Assembly: GCA_002021875.1 (NCBI GenBank)
Contig: CP018627.1
Coordinates: 4,774,001 to 4,838,000, forward strand
Origin: Streptomyces hygroscopicus
GTDB lineage: Bacteria > Actinomycetota > Actinomycetes > Streptomycetales > Streptomycetaceae
Direction: 5' to 3'
Length of the DNA: 64,000 bases
The position numbers and the translations under genes are program-made. Below are positions 1-7,438 of this stretch, in pieces (position 1 is the stretch's first letter; each line of letters begins with the position of its first letter). The notes under the pieces were generated by a model. The model did no database searches and was not told where the DNA came from. It saw only the letters and a program-made list of their open reading frames with translations.

Positions 1-7
1 GCCCTTC

Positions 8-217
8 CTACCAGGCGTTGTCCGTGCCGAGGAACAGCTCGGCGATCCGCCGCTCGCCCCCGGCGCGTTCGAGCCCGACCGTGTAGAAGCCGGTCGCGAC
101 CACGCCCCCGCCCCCGCCCGCGTTCGACGTGAGCATGAGGTAGGCGTGCACCAGCGCCGTGTCGGCGTCCGCGCTGTGGAAGACGGCGTTGGCCAGGTTG
201 TGCCGGCCGGCCGTGCC
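8..217 (-). pseudogene. SnoaL/NTF2-like protein, C-terminal remnant
   Basis: Read on the minus strand, the frame ending at the TAG of 10-8 gives about 65 residues that look like the C-terminal half of a SnoaL-like (NTF2-fold) protein: a segment with RHNLANAVFH, then DADTALVHAYLMLTS, a glycine run, GFYTVGLERAGGERRIAELF and a final aromatic residue. Upstream, the frame becomes Pro/Arg-rich with no family resemblance and hits an in-frame stop at 281-283, and no start codon with a ribosome site precedes the conserved part. A full SnoaL-like protein is about 130-150 residues, so the N-terminal half is missing. Probably a decayed gene; a frameshift or sequencing error could also explain it. Confidence 0.5.
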
Positions 218-303
218 CGAGGGCCACTTTCCCCGGGCGGATCGCGGCGAGGTGGGCGCTTCCCCAGCCGGGGGCGGCCTTCAGCCGGGGGCAGCCTTCG
301 CGC

Positions 304-1317
304 TCATGCGACCGTCAGCACGATCTTGCCCTGGAGGTGTCCCTGGGCAGCTCGCTCGTGCGCCGCCCGGGCGTCCTCGAGCGGGAAGGTGCTGTCGATC
401 GCCACGCGGATCGTGCCGTCCGCGAGCAGGCGCCCGATCTCGGCGAGCTGCGCGCCGTTCGAGCGGACCTGGGCGGCCGTGACCGTGACGCCCAGCTTCG
501 CGTTCTCCTCGTCGTCGAACTCGCCGAAGTACACCGGGTAGAGGGATCCGCCGCGCTTGAGGGTGCGCAGGAAGCGCCTGCTGTCGGGACCCCCGACAGT
601 GTCCAGGACGAGATCGACGTCACGGGCGACATCCTCGGGCCGCTCCTTGGTGTAGTCGATGAACTCGTCGGCGCCGAGCTCGCGCAGGAACGTCTCGTGG
701 GCGCCGGAGGCCACGGCGATGACGCGGGCCCCCTTCCACTTGGCGAGCTGGAGAGCGAGGTGCCCCACGCCACCGGCGGCGCCGTTGACGAGCACGGTCT
801 TCTCCCTGTCGAGCGCCATCGGGCGGTGCTGGGCCGCCTGGAACGGCGAGGGATGGTCATGCCCGAGCTCGATCAGGAACTGCCACGCGGTCAGCCCCGA
901 CATGGCCAGGGCGGCGGCGTGCACATGGTCGACGCCGGCCGGCTTGCGGGCGAAGTCGGACGCCGGCGCGGTGACGTACTCGGCGTAGGCGCCGGCCTGG
1001 AGCGTGGTGGGAAAGCGCAGCAGGCCGAGCACCTCGTCTCCGGCCGCGAAGCCGTCGACGTCGGCGGCGACGGCTTCCACGACGCCCGAGACGTCGGTCC
1101 CCGGGATCAGGGGGAGATCCATCGGGGGCTTCAGCTCGGCCGGTACGTCGGGCATTCCCTCGCGGGCGTACCAGTCAGGAGGGTTGATGCCGACCGCGCG
1201 CACGCGGACGAGCACCTCGCCCGGCCCCGGTTCGGGAACGGGCACCTCCTCGTGACGCAGCACCTGGGGGCCGCCGAACTCGTGCAGCCGGATCGCCTTC
1301 ATGGTCTGTGTGGGCAC
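304..1317 (-). CDS. NADP-dependent quinone-oxidoreductase-type MDR enzyme
   Basis: A 337-residue medium-chain dehydrogenase/reductase of the zinc-free quinone oxidoreductase branch. The N-terminal GroES-like half carries MKAIRLHEFGG and the GEVLVRVRAVGINPPDWY segment, and the Rossmann half carries the nucleotide loop AAGGVGHLALQLA. No structural-zinc cysteine cluster is visible. These enzymes reduce quinones or enones with NADPH in the cytoplasm; the substrate is unknown. I place the start at the GTG of 1317 because AGGAG lies 6 nt before it; the ATG at 1302 has no such site. It is transcribed divergently from a TetR gene and shares a repeat-rich control region with it, so that regulator probably represses it. 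Confidence 0.9.
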   Translation of the reverse strand: MPTQTMKAIRLHEFGGPQVLRHEEVPVPEPGPGEVLVRVRAVGINPPDWYAREGMPDVPAELKPPMDLPLIPGTDVSGVVEAVAADVDGFAAGDEVLGLLRFPTTLQAGAYAEYVTAPASDFARKPAGVDHVHAAALAMSGLTAWQFLIELGHDHPSPFQAAQHRPMALDREKTVLVNGAAGGVGHLALQLAKWKGARVIAVASGAHETFLRELGADEFIDYTKERPEDVARDVDLVLDTVGGPDSRRFLRTLKRGGSLYPVYFGEFDDEENAKLGVTVTAAQVRSNGAQLAEIGRLLADGTIRVAIDSTFPLEDARAAHERAAQGHLQGKIVLTVA

Positions 1318-1360
1318 AGCTCTCTCCTGCGTCTCCCCGCGGGGTAAACTAAGTGAACCA

Positions 1361-1410
1361 CAGATCCGTTTTTCCGGACCAGTGATCCGATTATACGGGT
1401 CAGTGATCCG
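1361..1410. promoter_or_regulatory. Phased operator repeats between MDR enzyme and TetR gene
   Basis: The divergent intergenic region holds three copies of a CAG(TG)ATCCG element, ending at 1368, 1389 and 1410, exactly 21 bp apart (two helical turns). The second and third also form inverted repeats with upstream CGGA or CGGG. The position between the two start codons fits a TetR-family operator for both genes. Function is inferred from position and symmetry. Confidence 0.55.
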
Positions 1411-1429
1411 GATATTCAAGGGAGGGCAG

Positions 1430-1984
1430 ATGAGGGCGGATGCCCAGGCCAACCATGACCGTCTGCTGGCCGTCGCCGGCGCCGTCATCACCGAGCAGGG
1501 CGTCGACGCGTCGATGCGCGACATCGCCCGCCGGGCCGGGGTCGGGCTGGCGACGCTGTTGCGTCACTTCCCGACCCGGGAGGCGCTGCTCGAGGCCCTG
1601 CTCCGCACGAGCTTCGACGAGCTGACGGCGCGGGCGGCCGAGGTCGAGACCACGAGCTCGCCTCAGGACGCGGTGATGTTGTGGCTGCGCGACTTCGTCG
1701 CGTGCACGAAGAACTACCGCGGCGTGGTGACGGCGATGGTGAAAGCGATCGAGGACCCCGAGTCCGCGCTACACACCTCCTGCGTCACCATGCGCGCGGC
1801 CGGCACCCGGCTCCTCACTCGAGCCCAGGGCGCGGGCGTGGCGCGGACCGACATCGACGGCGCCGACCTCTTCGCCCTGGCCTCATCACTCGCCTGGCTC
1901 GGCGACCAGCCCGGGCTCGAGGCGCGCGCCGAGCACCTCTTCGGGGTGGTGGTGAGCGCGATCCTGACGGATCGAGCGGTGTGA
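1430..1984 (+). CDS. TetR/AcrR family transcriptional regulator
   Basis: A 184-residue regulator with an N-terminal TetR helix-turn-helix: residues around MRDIARRAGVGLATLLRHFP form the recognition region, followed by the usual FPTREALLEALL. The helical C-terminal half should bind an unknown ligand. Start chosen at the ATG of 1430, preceded by GGAGGG at 1421-1426; the open frame extends upstream but only as translated operator repeats. It is divergent from the MDR oxidoreductase, so autoregulation and repression of that enzyme are the likely roles. Confidence 0.9.
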   Translation: MRADAQANHDRLLAVAGAVITEQGVDASMRDIARRAGVGLATLLRHFPTREALLEALLRTSFDELTARAAEVETTSSPQDAVMLWLRDFVACTKNYRGVVTAMVKAIEDPESALHTSCVTMRAAGTRLLTRAQGAGVARTDIDGADLFALASSLAWLGDQPGLEARAEHLFGVVVSAILTDRAV

Positions 1985-2002
1985 CGCCGGATCGCACACC
2001 TC

Positions 2003-2974
2003 TCAGGCGGCGAACGCGTCCACGCCGGTCAGCTCGGCGGACAGCGCCCATAGGCGGGCGGCCTGCTCCGGGTCCGTGGCCCACTCCTTGACGCCGACCC
2101 GGGAGCCGTCCGCCGGGGCGGGCTCGGCGATGTCGCAGTCCTCCAGGTAGACGCCGCCCATGCCGTTCAGCCGGGGGGAGGTCGCCGCCCACACCTGCGT
2201 GGCCGCACCCTGCTCCGGTGTCTTGAACGCCTCGGGGTGGAGCAGGTTGCCGTCCGCGTCGATCCAGCCCCGCTCCACCATCTCCTGCTTCGGCAGATGC
2301 CGCTGAAGGGGAGTGAGGATGCCACCGGGGTGCAGCGAGAAGGCCCGCACACCCCGCTCCCGGCCGAGGCGGTCGAGCTGCACGGCGAACAGCGCGTTCG
2401 CCGTCTTGGCCTGGCCGTACGCCTCCCACTTGTCGTAGCCGTGGCGCCAGTGGACGTCGTCCCAGCGGACGGGGGAGGCATGGTGGCCGGTGGAGGAGAC
2501 CGAGACGACGCGGGCCCCGCCCGGCTCGATCGCGGGCCACAGTCGGTTGACGAGGGCGAAGTGGCCGAGGTGGTTGGTGGCGAACTGGGCTTCCCAGCCC
2601 GGCCCGACCCGGGTCTCGGGGCAGGCCATGATTCCCGCGCTGTCGATGACGATGTCCAGGGTCCGGCCCGAGGCGAGGAACCGCTCGGCGAAGCCGCGCA
2701 CGCTGTCCAGGTCGCCGAGGTCCAGTTCGTCCACCTCGACACCGTCGATCCCGGCCAGGCCCTCCTGTGCCGCACCGACCCGGCGGGCCGGGACCACGAC
2801 ACGGGCGCCGGCCTTCGTCAGCGCGCGCGTGGTCTCGACGCCGATGCCCGAGTAGCCGCCCGTGACCAGGGCGAGCCGACCGGTGAGGTCGATGCCCGCG
2901 AGGACGTCGTCGGCGGTGCTCCGGGCGCCGAAACCCGAACCGATCTTGTGCTGGGGTGTGGTGCTGTCGCTCAT
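2003..2974 (-). CDS. SDR family NAD(P)-dependent oxidoreductase
   Basis: A 323-residue short-chain dehydrogenase of the retinol-dehydrogenase/WWOX-like branch. It has the cofactor loop TGGYSGIG, the acidic DLDSVR turn, the DSAGIM segment (usually NNAG), NHLGHF, a catalytic Ser in SVSST and the catalytic YGQAK motif. Cytoplasmic NAD(P)H oxidoreductase with unknown substrate. The ATG at 2974 has no upstream ribosome site; a -10 box TAGCGT ends 6 nt before it, so the mRNA is probably leaderless. The promoter is of the MerR 19-bp-spacer type and matches those of the AKR and dehydrogenase genes at 39.7 and 47.4 kb. Confidence 0.93.
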   Translation of the reverse strand: MSDSTTPQHKIGSGFGARSTADDVLAGIDLTGRLALVTGGYSGIGVETTRALTKAGARVVVPARRVGAAQEGLAGIDGVEVDELDLGDLDSVRGFAERFLASGRTLDIVIDSAGIMACPETRVGPGWEAQFATNHLGHFALVNRLWPAIEPGGARVVSVSSTGHHASPVRWDDVHWRHGYDKWEAYGQAKTANALFAVQLDRLGRERGVRAFSLHPGGILTPLQRHLPKQEMVERGWIDADGNLLHPEAFKTPEQGAATQVWAATSPRLNGMGGVYLEDCDIAEPAPADGSRVGVKEWATDPEQAARLWALSAELTGVDAFAA

Positions 2975-2980
2975 GGCGGC

Positions 2981-3011
2981 ACGCTACGGATTCGAGTGCG
3001 CTCGAAGTCAA
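2981..3011 (-). promoter_or_regulatory. MerR-type promoter of the SDR gene
   Basis: On the minus strand: -35 TTGACT (3011-3006), a 19-bp spacer (3005-2987) and -10 TAGCGT (2986-2981). The spacer overlaps the perfect inverted repeat TTCGAG-TGCG-CTCGAA at 2991-3006. Over-long 19-bp spacers with a central palindrome are the known signature of promoters activated by MerR proteins through DNA distortion. Only 6 nt separate the -10 box from the ATG. Confidence 0.75.
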
Positions 3012-3195
3012 GCGCGGCCCGCGGCGGTGGTCCGGACGGGCCGCGAACAAGGAAGCGGCCCCGACCGGACGGGCGAATCGCGCCCCCACGGCTTCGCCTC
3101 CGGCAGGCTGCGCTGAAGCCCTTCCGAAGCTCTTCCGGCCGTAGCCCATCAACGCTCGGCGTCAGCCCGAAGTGACCACGACGGCGCTGTGGAGG

Positions 3196-3420
3196 TCAGA
3201 CGGATCGAGGCACGATGCTCACCGCGCGGTAGTCGTACCCGTCCTGTTTGAAACCGGGGGCTTCCCACTCGAGGTCCACCCGCTGTCCGGGCGACAGCGT
3301 GCGGAAGCCGGTCACCTGGATGTCGGAGAAGAGGCCGAAGCAACCGCCCGGCGTCTCGGGCGAGTCGAGCACGCCCCAGCCTTCCTCATCGCTCCACTCG
3401 CGGACAGTCGCAGTCACCAT
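3196..3420 (-). CDS. Cold-shock-domain-like protein
   Basis: A 74-residue protein resembling a divergent cold shock domain. The nucleic-acid-binding RNP motifs are visible in altered form: EGWGVLDSPETPGG replaces KGFGFI, and GGCFGLFSDI replaces VFVHFSAI; the C-terminal GYDYRAVSI matches the last strand. It probably binds single-stranded RNA or DNA in the cytoplasm. The start is the ATG of 3420, with a weak AAGG 8 nt upstream. It stands alone between longer minus-strand genes with more than 150 bp on either side. Confidence 0.8.
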   Translation of the reverse strand: MVTATVREWSDEEGWGVLDSPETPGGCFGLFSDIQVTGFRTLSPGQRVDLEWEAPGFKQDGYDYRAVSIVPRSV

Positions 3421-3575
3421 GGGGGAACCTTACGGCTTCCGCTCGGGCCCGTGGAGCTCAAGCCCGTCGAGGTCGCCGAGTTTGGCGTGCTCCGCGTCGG
3501 CTGGAGTTCGACGAGTCTGTCGGCGGCGTCCACGCGGGGTCATAAGCCGCTGGTCGGACCTGCCTCTGATGGCGA

Positions 3576-4703
3576 TCACGTCGCGGTGAGGAACTCGACA
3601 GCCCGCTCATCCAGCTCAGCCGCACAGCGGGCACCTCGGGCCCGGAAGCGAGCGAGGTCGCTGCGCATGCGCTTCACGGCCTTGCGGGTGCGGACGGACC
3701 GCACCCCGTCCATATGGTCCATCGCCTTGTTCCAGGTGGCACACGCCTGCTCGATGCTGCCGCTCTTGAGCTGCAGCTCAGCGCTCGCCACCAAATCGAG
3801 GGCGACGATTCGCGCATAGCCTGCCGGGCGAGACACGGCGGCCCGCGCGTACTGCTCCGCCGCCGTCTTCCGATCGCCCAACGTCTCGTAGACCTTCGCA
3901 TTGCGCGAGTAGACGGACGCCGCAGGCGGACCCCAGGCAAGAGCCCAGAACGGCACCTCGTCCCCGCAGTCCGCGGCCAGGAGCGTGCGCGCCCGCTCGG
4001 CCTCGGCGACCGCCGCTCGCCGCTGCCGGGACTTGGCCAGGGTGTGGGCGTGCACGACGCGGAAGAGGGATTCGGTCTGCACGTCCACCTTGCCCTTGGC
4101 CCGGCTGAGCCCGGTCTCGGCGAGGGCCTGGCAGTGCTCGGGCCGGTGCAGCTTGAGCCCTTGCATGGCCATCGTGCGCATCACGAACCCGTCGTGCCCG
4201 GGAATGCCGGACTCGACGGCGAGCGCGTAGGACTGCAGGTAGTAGCGCTGGGCCAGGCCCTGCTGTCCTGCGTCGTAGGACTTCCAGCCGAGCAGGTGCA
4301 CGCCCCGGCCGGCGGCGGAGAGCATGTGCCGGCGAATCTCGTCGCTATGGAAGCGGCCTCGGCACAGCGGGGCGACGTCGTCGCGCAGGTATTGGACCAG
4401 GGCGCTGCGGCCGTGCTGCCCGCCGTGGCGTTCGTCCATCTCGGAGAAGAGCCGCACCATGTCGCGGACCGCGGCGACTTCACCCATGCCGATGGTCCGG
4501 CCGGCGCGGGCGGCCGCGGTGCGGTCGGCGATCTCTCGGACGTACGACAGCGGCAGGCCGGCAGCGGCGACCGAGTAGGCGGACGTGCTGAGGAAGCGGC
4601 GCCGGTCCAATTCGTGCCTCCACATCGGCAGCAGGGCGTCCAGCGGATCCTCGCCGAGGGACAGCCCGAGGCTGTCATCCTCCTCTTCGCGTGTCGCGAC
4701 GCC
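3576..4703 (-). pseudogene. TPR-like Streptomyces regulator lacking its HTH domain
   Basis: The recognisable part begins near 4700 (TREEEDDSLGLSLGED) and continues with the family hallmark MWRHELDRRRFLSTSAYSV and a helical TPR-like body to the stop at 3576. Family members I know of carry an N-terminal XRE-type helix-turn-helix of about 70-90 residues before this point. Here the frame upstream to a GTG at 4868 is Arg/Pro-rich with no helix-turn-helix in any minus-strand frame, and it runs into the end of the response regulator gene at 4893. The first good internal ATG is at 4625. I treat it as an N-terminally truncated remnant; a DNA-binding-free protein of about 349 residues is still possible. 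Confidence 0.55.
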
Positions 4704-4892
4704 CAGGCGAGTGGGAGGCAGCGGGGCGCCCTGCCCCCGAGGTCCATCCCCCGCTCCTGGCCCGACGTGAGGACGGGCAAGGTCCGGTCGGCTGGGACTT
4801 GCGGCTCGCCGGTGCGCCCGAGACGTGTGCTGGTCCCTGACCCGCTTCGGCCAGGCTCCTGGCAGCACCTTCGATAGACGCTTGTCGCAGGA

Positions 4893-5570
4893 TCATTCCT
4901 CCGCGTCGCGGACCAGGAGTGCGATCTGTACCCGGTTCTCGACCGTCAGCTTGGCGAACAGGCTGCTTGTGTGGGCCTTGACGGTCGCCACGCTGATGTG
5001 CAGCCGCTGGGCGATCTCCGGGTTGCCCAGTCCGTCCGCGATGGCCCGAGCGGTTTCGCGTTCTCGTTCCGTCAGGGCCGAGAGCTGTTTCCGTGCGGCT
5101 TCGCGGGATGAGTCGCGCGCGTGAGTGGACTGCGGGCCGGTGGCTGCGGCGATCACCCGTGCCGTGGCCGCCGGAGACAGCACGGGGTTGCCGTCCGCGA
5201 CGGTCCGTACCGCGTCGAGGATCTGCGGCGGTGGGGTGTCCTTGAGGACGAACCCGAGTGCACCGGCGCGCAGTGCGCCGAGCACGAGATCGTCGGAGTC
5301 GAAGGTGGTCAGCATGAGCACCCGCGGCGGCACCGGTCGGGTGAGGAGTTCCCGGGTCGTGCTGAGGCCGTCGCGGCCGGGCATCCGCACGTCCATCAGC
5401 ACGACGTCCGGCCGCTGCTCGTCCACCACGGCGATCGCCGCGTCCCCGTCGGCCACCTCCGCGACGACGGTCAGATCCGGTTCGCCGTCGATGACGAGGC
5501 GCAGTGCCATGCGCACCAGCTGTTCGTCGTCGACGATGACGACACGCACCGGCTCCCGCTCGCTGTCCAC
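4893..5570 (-). CDS. NarL/FixJ-family response regulator
   Basis: A 225-residue two-component response regulator. The receiver domain shows the acidic pair in VVIVDDEQLV, the phosphoacceptor Asp in VVLMDVRMPG and the conserved Lys in GFVLKDTPPP. The C-terminal LuxR-type helix-turn-helix starts at LTERERETARAIADG and includes ISVATVKAHTSSLFAKL. It starts with a GTG that directly follows the TGA of the histidine kinase gene, so the two are translationally coupled. It should bind DNA as a phosphorylated dimer; the targets are unknown. Confidence 0.95.
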   Translation of the reverse strand: MDSEREPVRVVIVDDEQLVRMALRLVIDGEPDLTVVAEVADGDAAIAVVDEQRPDVVLMDVRMPGRDGLSTTRELLTRPVPPRVLMLTTFDSDDLVLGALRAGALGFVLKDTPPPQILDAVRTVADGNPVLSPAATARVIAAATGPQSTHARDSSREAARKQLSALTERERETARAIADGLGNPEIAQRLHISVATVKAHTSSLFAKLTVENRVQIALLVRDAEE

Positions 5571-6752
5571 TCATGTTCTCTTTTCGTGGGTGGGGTTCGG
5601 CCAAGGTAGTTGTGCGGTGAGGAGGTACCCGTTGTCGGGTGTGCGGTGGTGGTTGAGCTTTCCGCCGGCGAGGTCGATGCGTTCGGTGAGACCGAGCAGC
5701 CCGAATCCCGATGCCGGTGGTTGTGCGGTCGCCCTGGTGGCTGCGGAGTTGTGCACGCTGACGTGGAGTGTGTCGCCCGCTGTTCCTTCGACGGCGATAC
5801 GTACGGAGGCGCCGGGGGCGTGTTTGGCGGCGTTCGTCAAGCCTTCTTGGACGATCCGGTAGCAGGTTCGTCCGACGACGTCGGACGGAACTCCCGTCAC
5901 GGTGGTGGTGAACGTGACGTCCAGTCCCGAGGTGCGGGCGTCGGCCACCAGGTCGGGGATTCGGTCGAGGGAGGGTTGTGGCGGTTCCGGGCGGCCCGGG
6001 TCGGCCCGGAGCACACCGAGGACATCCCGTAGTTCTTCCAGTGCTTGGTGGGAGCCGTCGGCGATGCCGCGGACCAGCACGCGGTTCTCCTCGGCGGTGA
6101 GGTCGCCGCGGTGGCCCAGCACTCCGGCCTGCATGGCGACCAGGGAGATCCGGTGCGCGAGCACGTCGTGCATCTCGCGGGCGATCCGGTTCCGTTCCAG
6201 GGCGCGTGCCTGCGCCGCCCGTGCGCTCTGCTCCCGTTCCGCGCTCTCCGCCCGATCCCGCAGGGACCGCACTTCGACGCGGCGCGCGCCGATGGCCATG
6301 CCCACGGCCACCGCGATGCCCGCGATCAGCGCCGGGGAGGTGAGTTCGAGCCACCACGAGTCGGACGTGCGCTGGACCGGGTAGAGCCCGCCGGTGAACT
6401 GTGCCGCGGTCACGAAGGCCAGCCCGACGACCCCGCTCTCCACCGGACGGCGACGAGTCGAGAGCGAAACCAGCGCCAGAAACGCGGCGCCGGTGGCGAG
6501 CGCCGACGCGGTCGAGGCGATCACGACCGTCATGGCGACGGCGAGCGGGAACCGCCGCCGCCATACAAGCGCCGTCAGGCAGCCGAGAGCCACCAGCGGA
6601 TCACCGATGAGGAACCACGAGCCCGTTTCGCCCGTCTGCCCCCGCAGCACCACACCCACGGAGAGCCAGATCGGTATGCCCGCTGCCGCTGCCGCCGCCA
6701 GCCGCCAGGTCTGCTGCCACCACCCGAGCCGTGGCGCGACGTCCGTGTTCAC
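5571..6752 (-). CDS. Sensor histidine kinase (NarL-type partner)
   Basis: A 393-residue membrane histidine kinase. The N-terminal 150 residues contain several hydrophobic segments, followed by a short coiled stretch and the HisKA_3 dimerisation box with the phospho-His in ARAREMHD-like form (RIAREMHDVLAHRIS). The ATPase domain has the N box in YRIVQEGLTNAAKH and a G box in GFGLLGLTERI. No extracytoplasmic sensor domain is evident, so it probably senses within or at the membrane. It is cotranscribed with the response regulator at 4893-5570. The GTG start has a GATAAT -10 box 6 nt upstream, suggesting a leaderless message. Confidence 0.94.
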   Translation of the reverse strand: MNTDVAPRLGWWQQTWRLAAAAAAGIPIWLSVGVVLRGQTGETGSWFLIGDPLVALGCLTALVWRRRFPLAVAMTVVIASTASALATGAAFLALVSLSTRRRPVESGVVGLAFVTAAQFTGGLYPVQRTSDSWWLELTSPALIAGIAVAVGMAIGARRVEVRSLRDRAESAEREQSARAAQARALERNRIAREMHDVLAHRISLVAMQAGVLGHRGDLTAEENRVLVRGIADGSHQALEELRDVLGVLRADPGRPEPPQPSLDRIPDLVADARTSGLDVTFTTTVTGVPSDVVGRTCYRIVQEGLTNAAKHAPGASVRIAVEGTAGDTLHVSVHNSAATRATAQPPASGFGLLGLTERIDLAGGKLNHHRTPDNGYLLTAQLPWPNPTHEKRT

Positions 6753-6758
6753 CTGGTC

Positions 6759-6786
6759 ATTATCGCGAGACCGTGCGGCCGGTGAA
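6759..6786 (-). promoter_or_regulatory. Promoter of the kinase-regulator operon, leaderless
   Basis: On the minus strand a near-consensus -10 GATAAT lies at 6764-6759, only 6 nt before the GTG at 6752, with TTCACC 16 bp upstream (6786-6781) as a possible -35 box. No ribosome site fits between the two. Inferred from sequence only. Confidence 0.5.
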
Positions 6787-6941
6787 TCAGACCAGGGGTG
6801 GGGGCGACCTCGACCAGAGTCGAATCACCGCCTCGTCCTTGGTCGAAGGCGATGCGAGCCGCCGGGCCGATGTGCCGGCCGCGCCGCGCGAACAGACTCG
6901 TTCACGTGCCGAGACAACCGGACACGAGACGGAGAAACGCG

Positions 6942-7223
6942 ATGCGCAAGGGTGGCTATGTGGCCCTTGAGGCGGTCGGGTTGGTGATCACAGCCCTGGC
7001 CGCCCAAACGGTGATCCGCGGATTGCTCGACCAGGACTCCGAGCTGCTGTGGGGCATCGTCGACTGGGTCCCTGGCGACCGTACCGGCCGACTGATCCTC
7101 CTCGGATTCATCGCGCTCGTCGGAATGGTGGCCGGTGGCTGGGCACACACCCGCCAGAGGCTGAACACCGGGCGGGGCCGGGCCGGTAATTCCGGCGGAG
7201 TCCGCGGCAGAGGAAAGGGCTGA
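6942..7223 (+). CDS. Small membrane protein, two predicted TM helices
   Basis: A 93-residue protein with two hydrophobic helices, residues about 5-25 (YVALEAVGLVITALAAQTVI) and about 52-70 (LILLGFIALVGMVAGGW), joined by a short acidic loop, and a basic Gly/Arg-rich tail. The start is the ATG of 6942 with GGAGA 7 nt upstream; the longer open frame has no conserved look. I do not recognise a family. It lies divergent to the two-component system, so it could be a target or accessory of that system, but nothing in the sequence proves this. Confidence 0.7.
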   Translation: MRKGGYVALEAVGLVITALAAQTVIRGLLDQDSELLWGIVDWVPGDRTGRLILLGFIALVGMVAGGWAHTRQRLNTGRGRAGNSGGVRGRGKG

Positions 7224-7380
7224 CGGCATCCGGGACGACGGGCCCGCCGCAACCCCGCCCGGATCGACGTGCCGGTCCACATGAACGGCCGGCGGCGGGG
7301 CCGTACCAAGCCCGCCCATTCCGGCGCCCCCCATGCGCTCCATGCGTCCCGCGTGCCCCATACGCCCTGTGCACCCCTTT

Positions 7381-7416
7381 CACCCCATGCACCCCATGCA
7401 CCCCATGCACCCCATG
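7381..7416 (+). repeat. CACCCCATG tandem repeat in a 5' leader
   Basis: Four perfect copies of the 9-mer CACCCCATG run from 7381 to 7416, with a degenerate fifth copy after them and related ATG-rich sequence before (7331-7380). The array ends 8 nt before the AGGAGG ribosome site (7425-7430) of the peptidase gene at 7439. The unit is a multiple of three, so it reads as repeated Met-His-Pro in one frame. Confidence 0.9.
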
Positions 7417-7438
7417 CACCCTTCAGGAGGACCTTCAC

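Noticed and set aside
4675..6564. A 629-codon minus-strand frame overlapping the two-component genes.
   Set aside because: It covers the kinase and response regulator in another frame, is Arg/Pro-rich, and contains no conserved motif.
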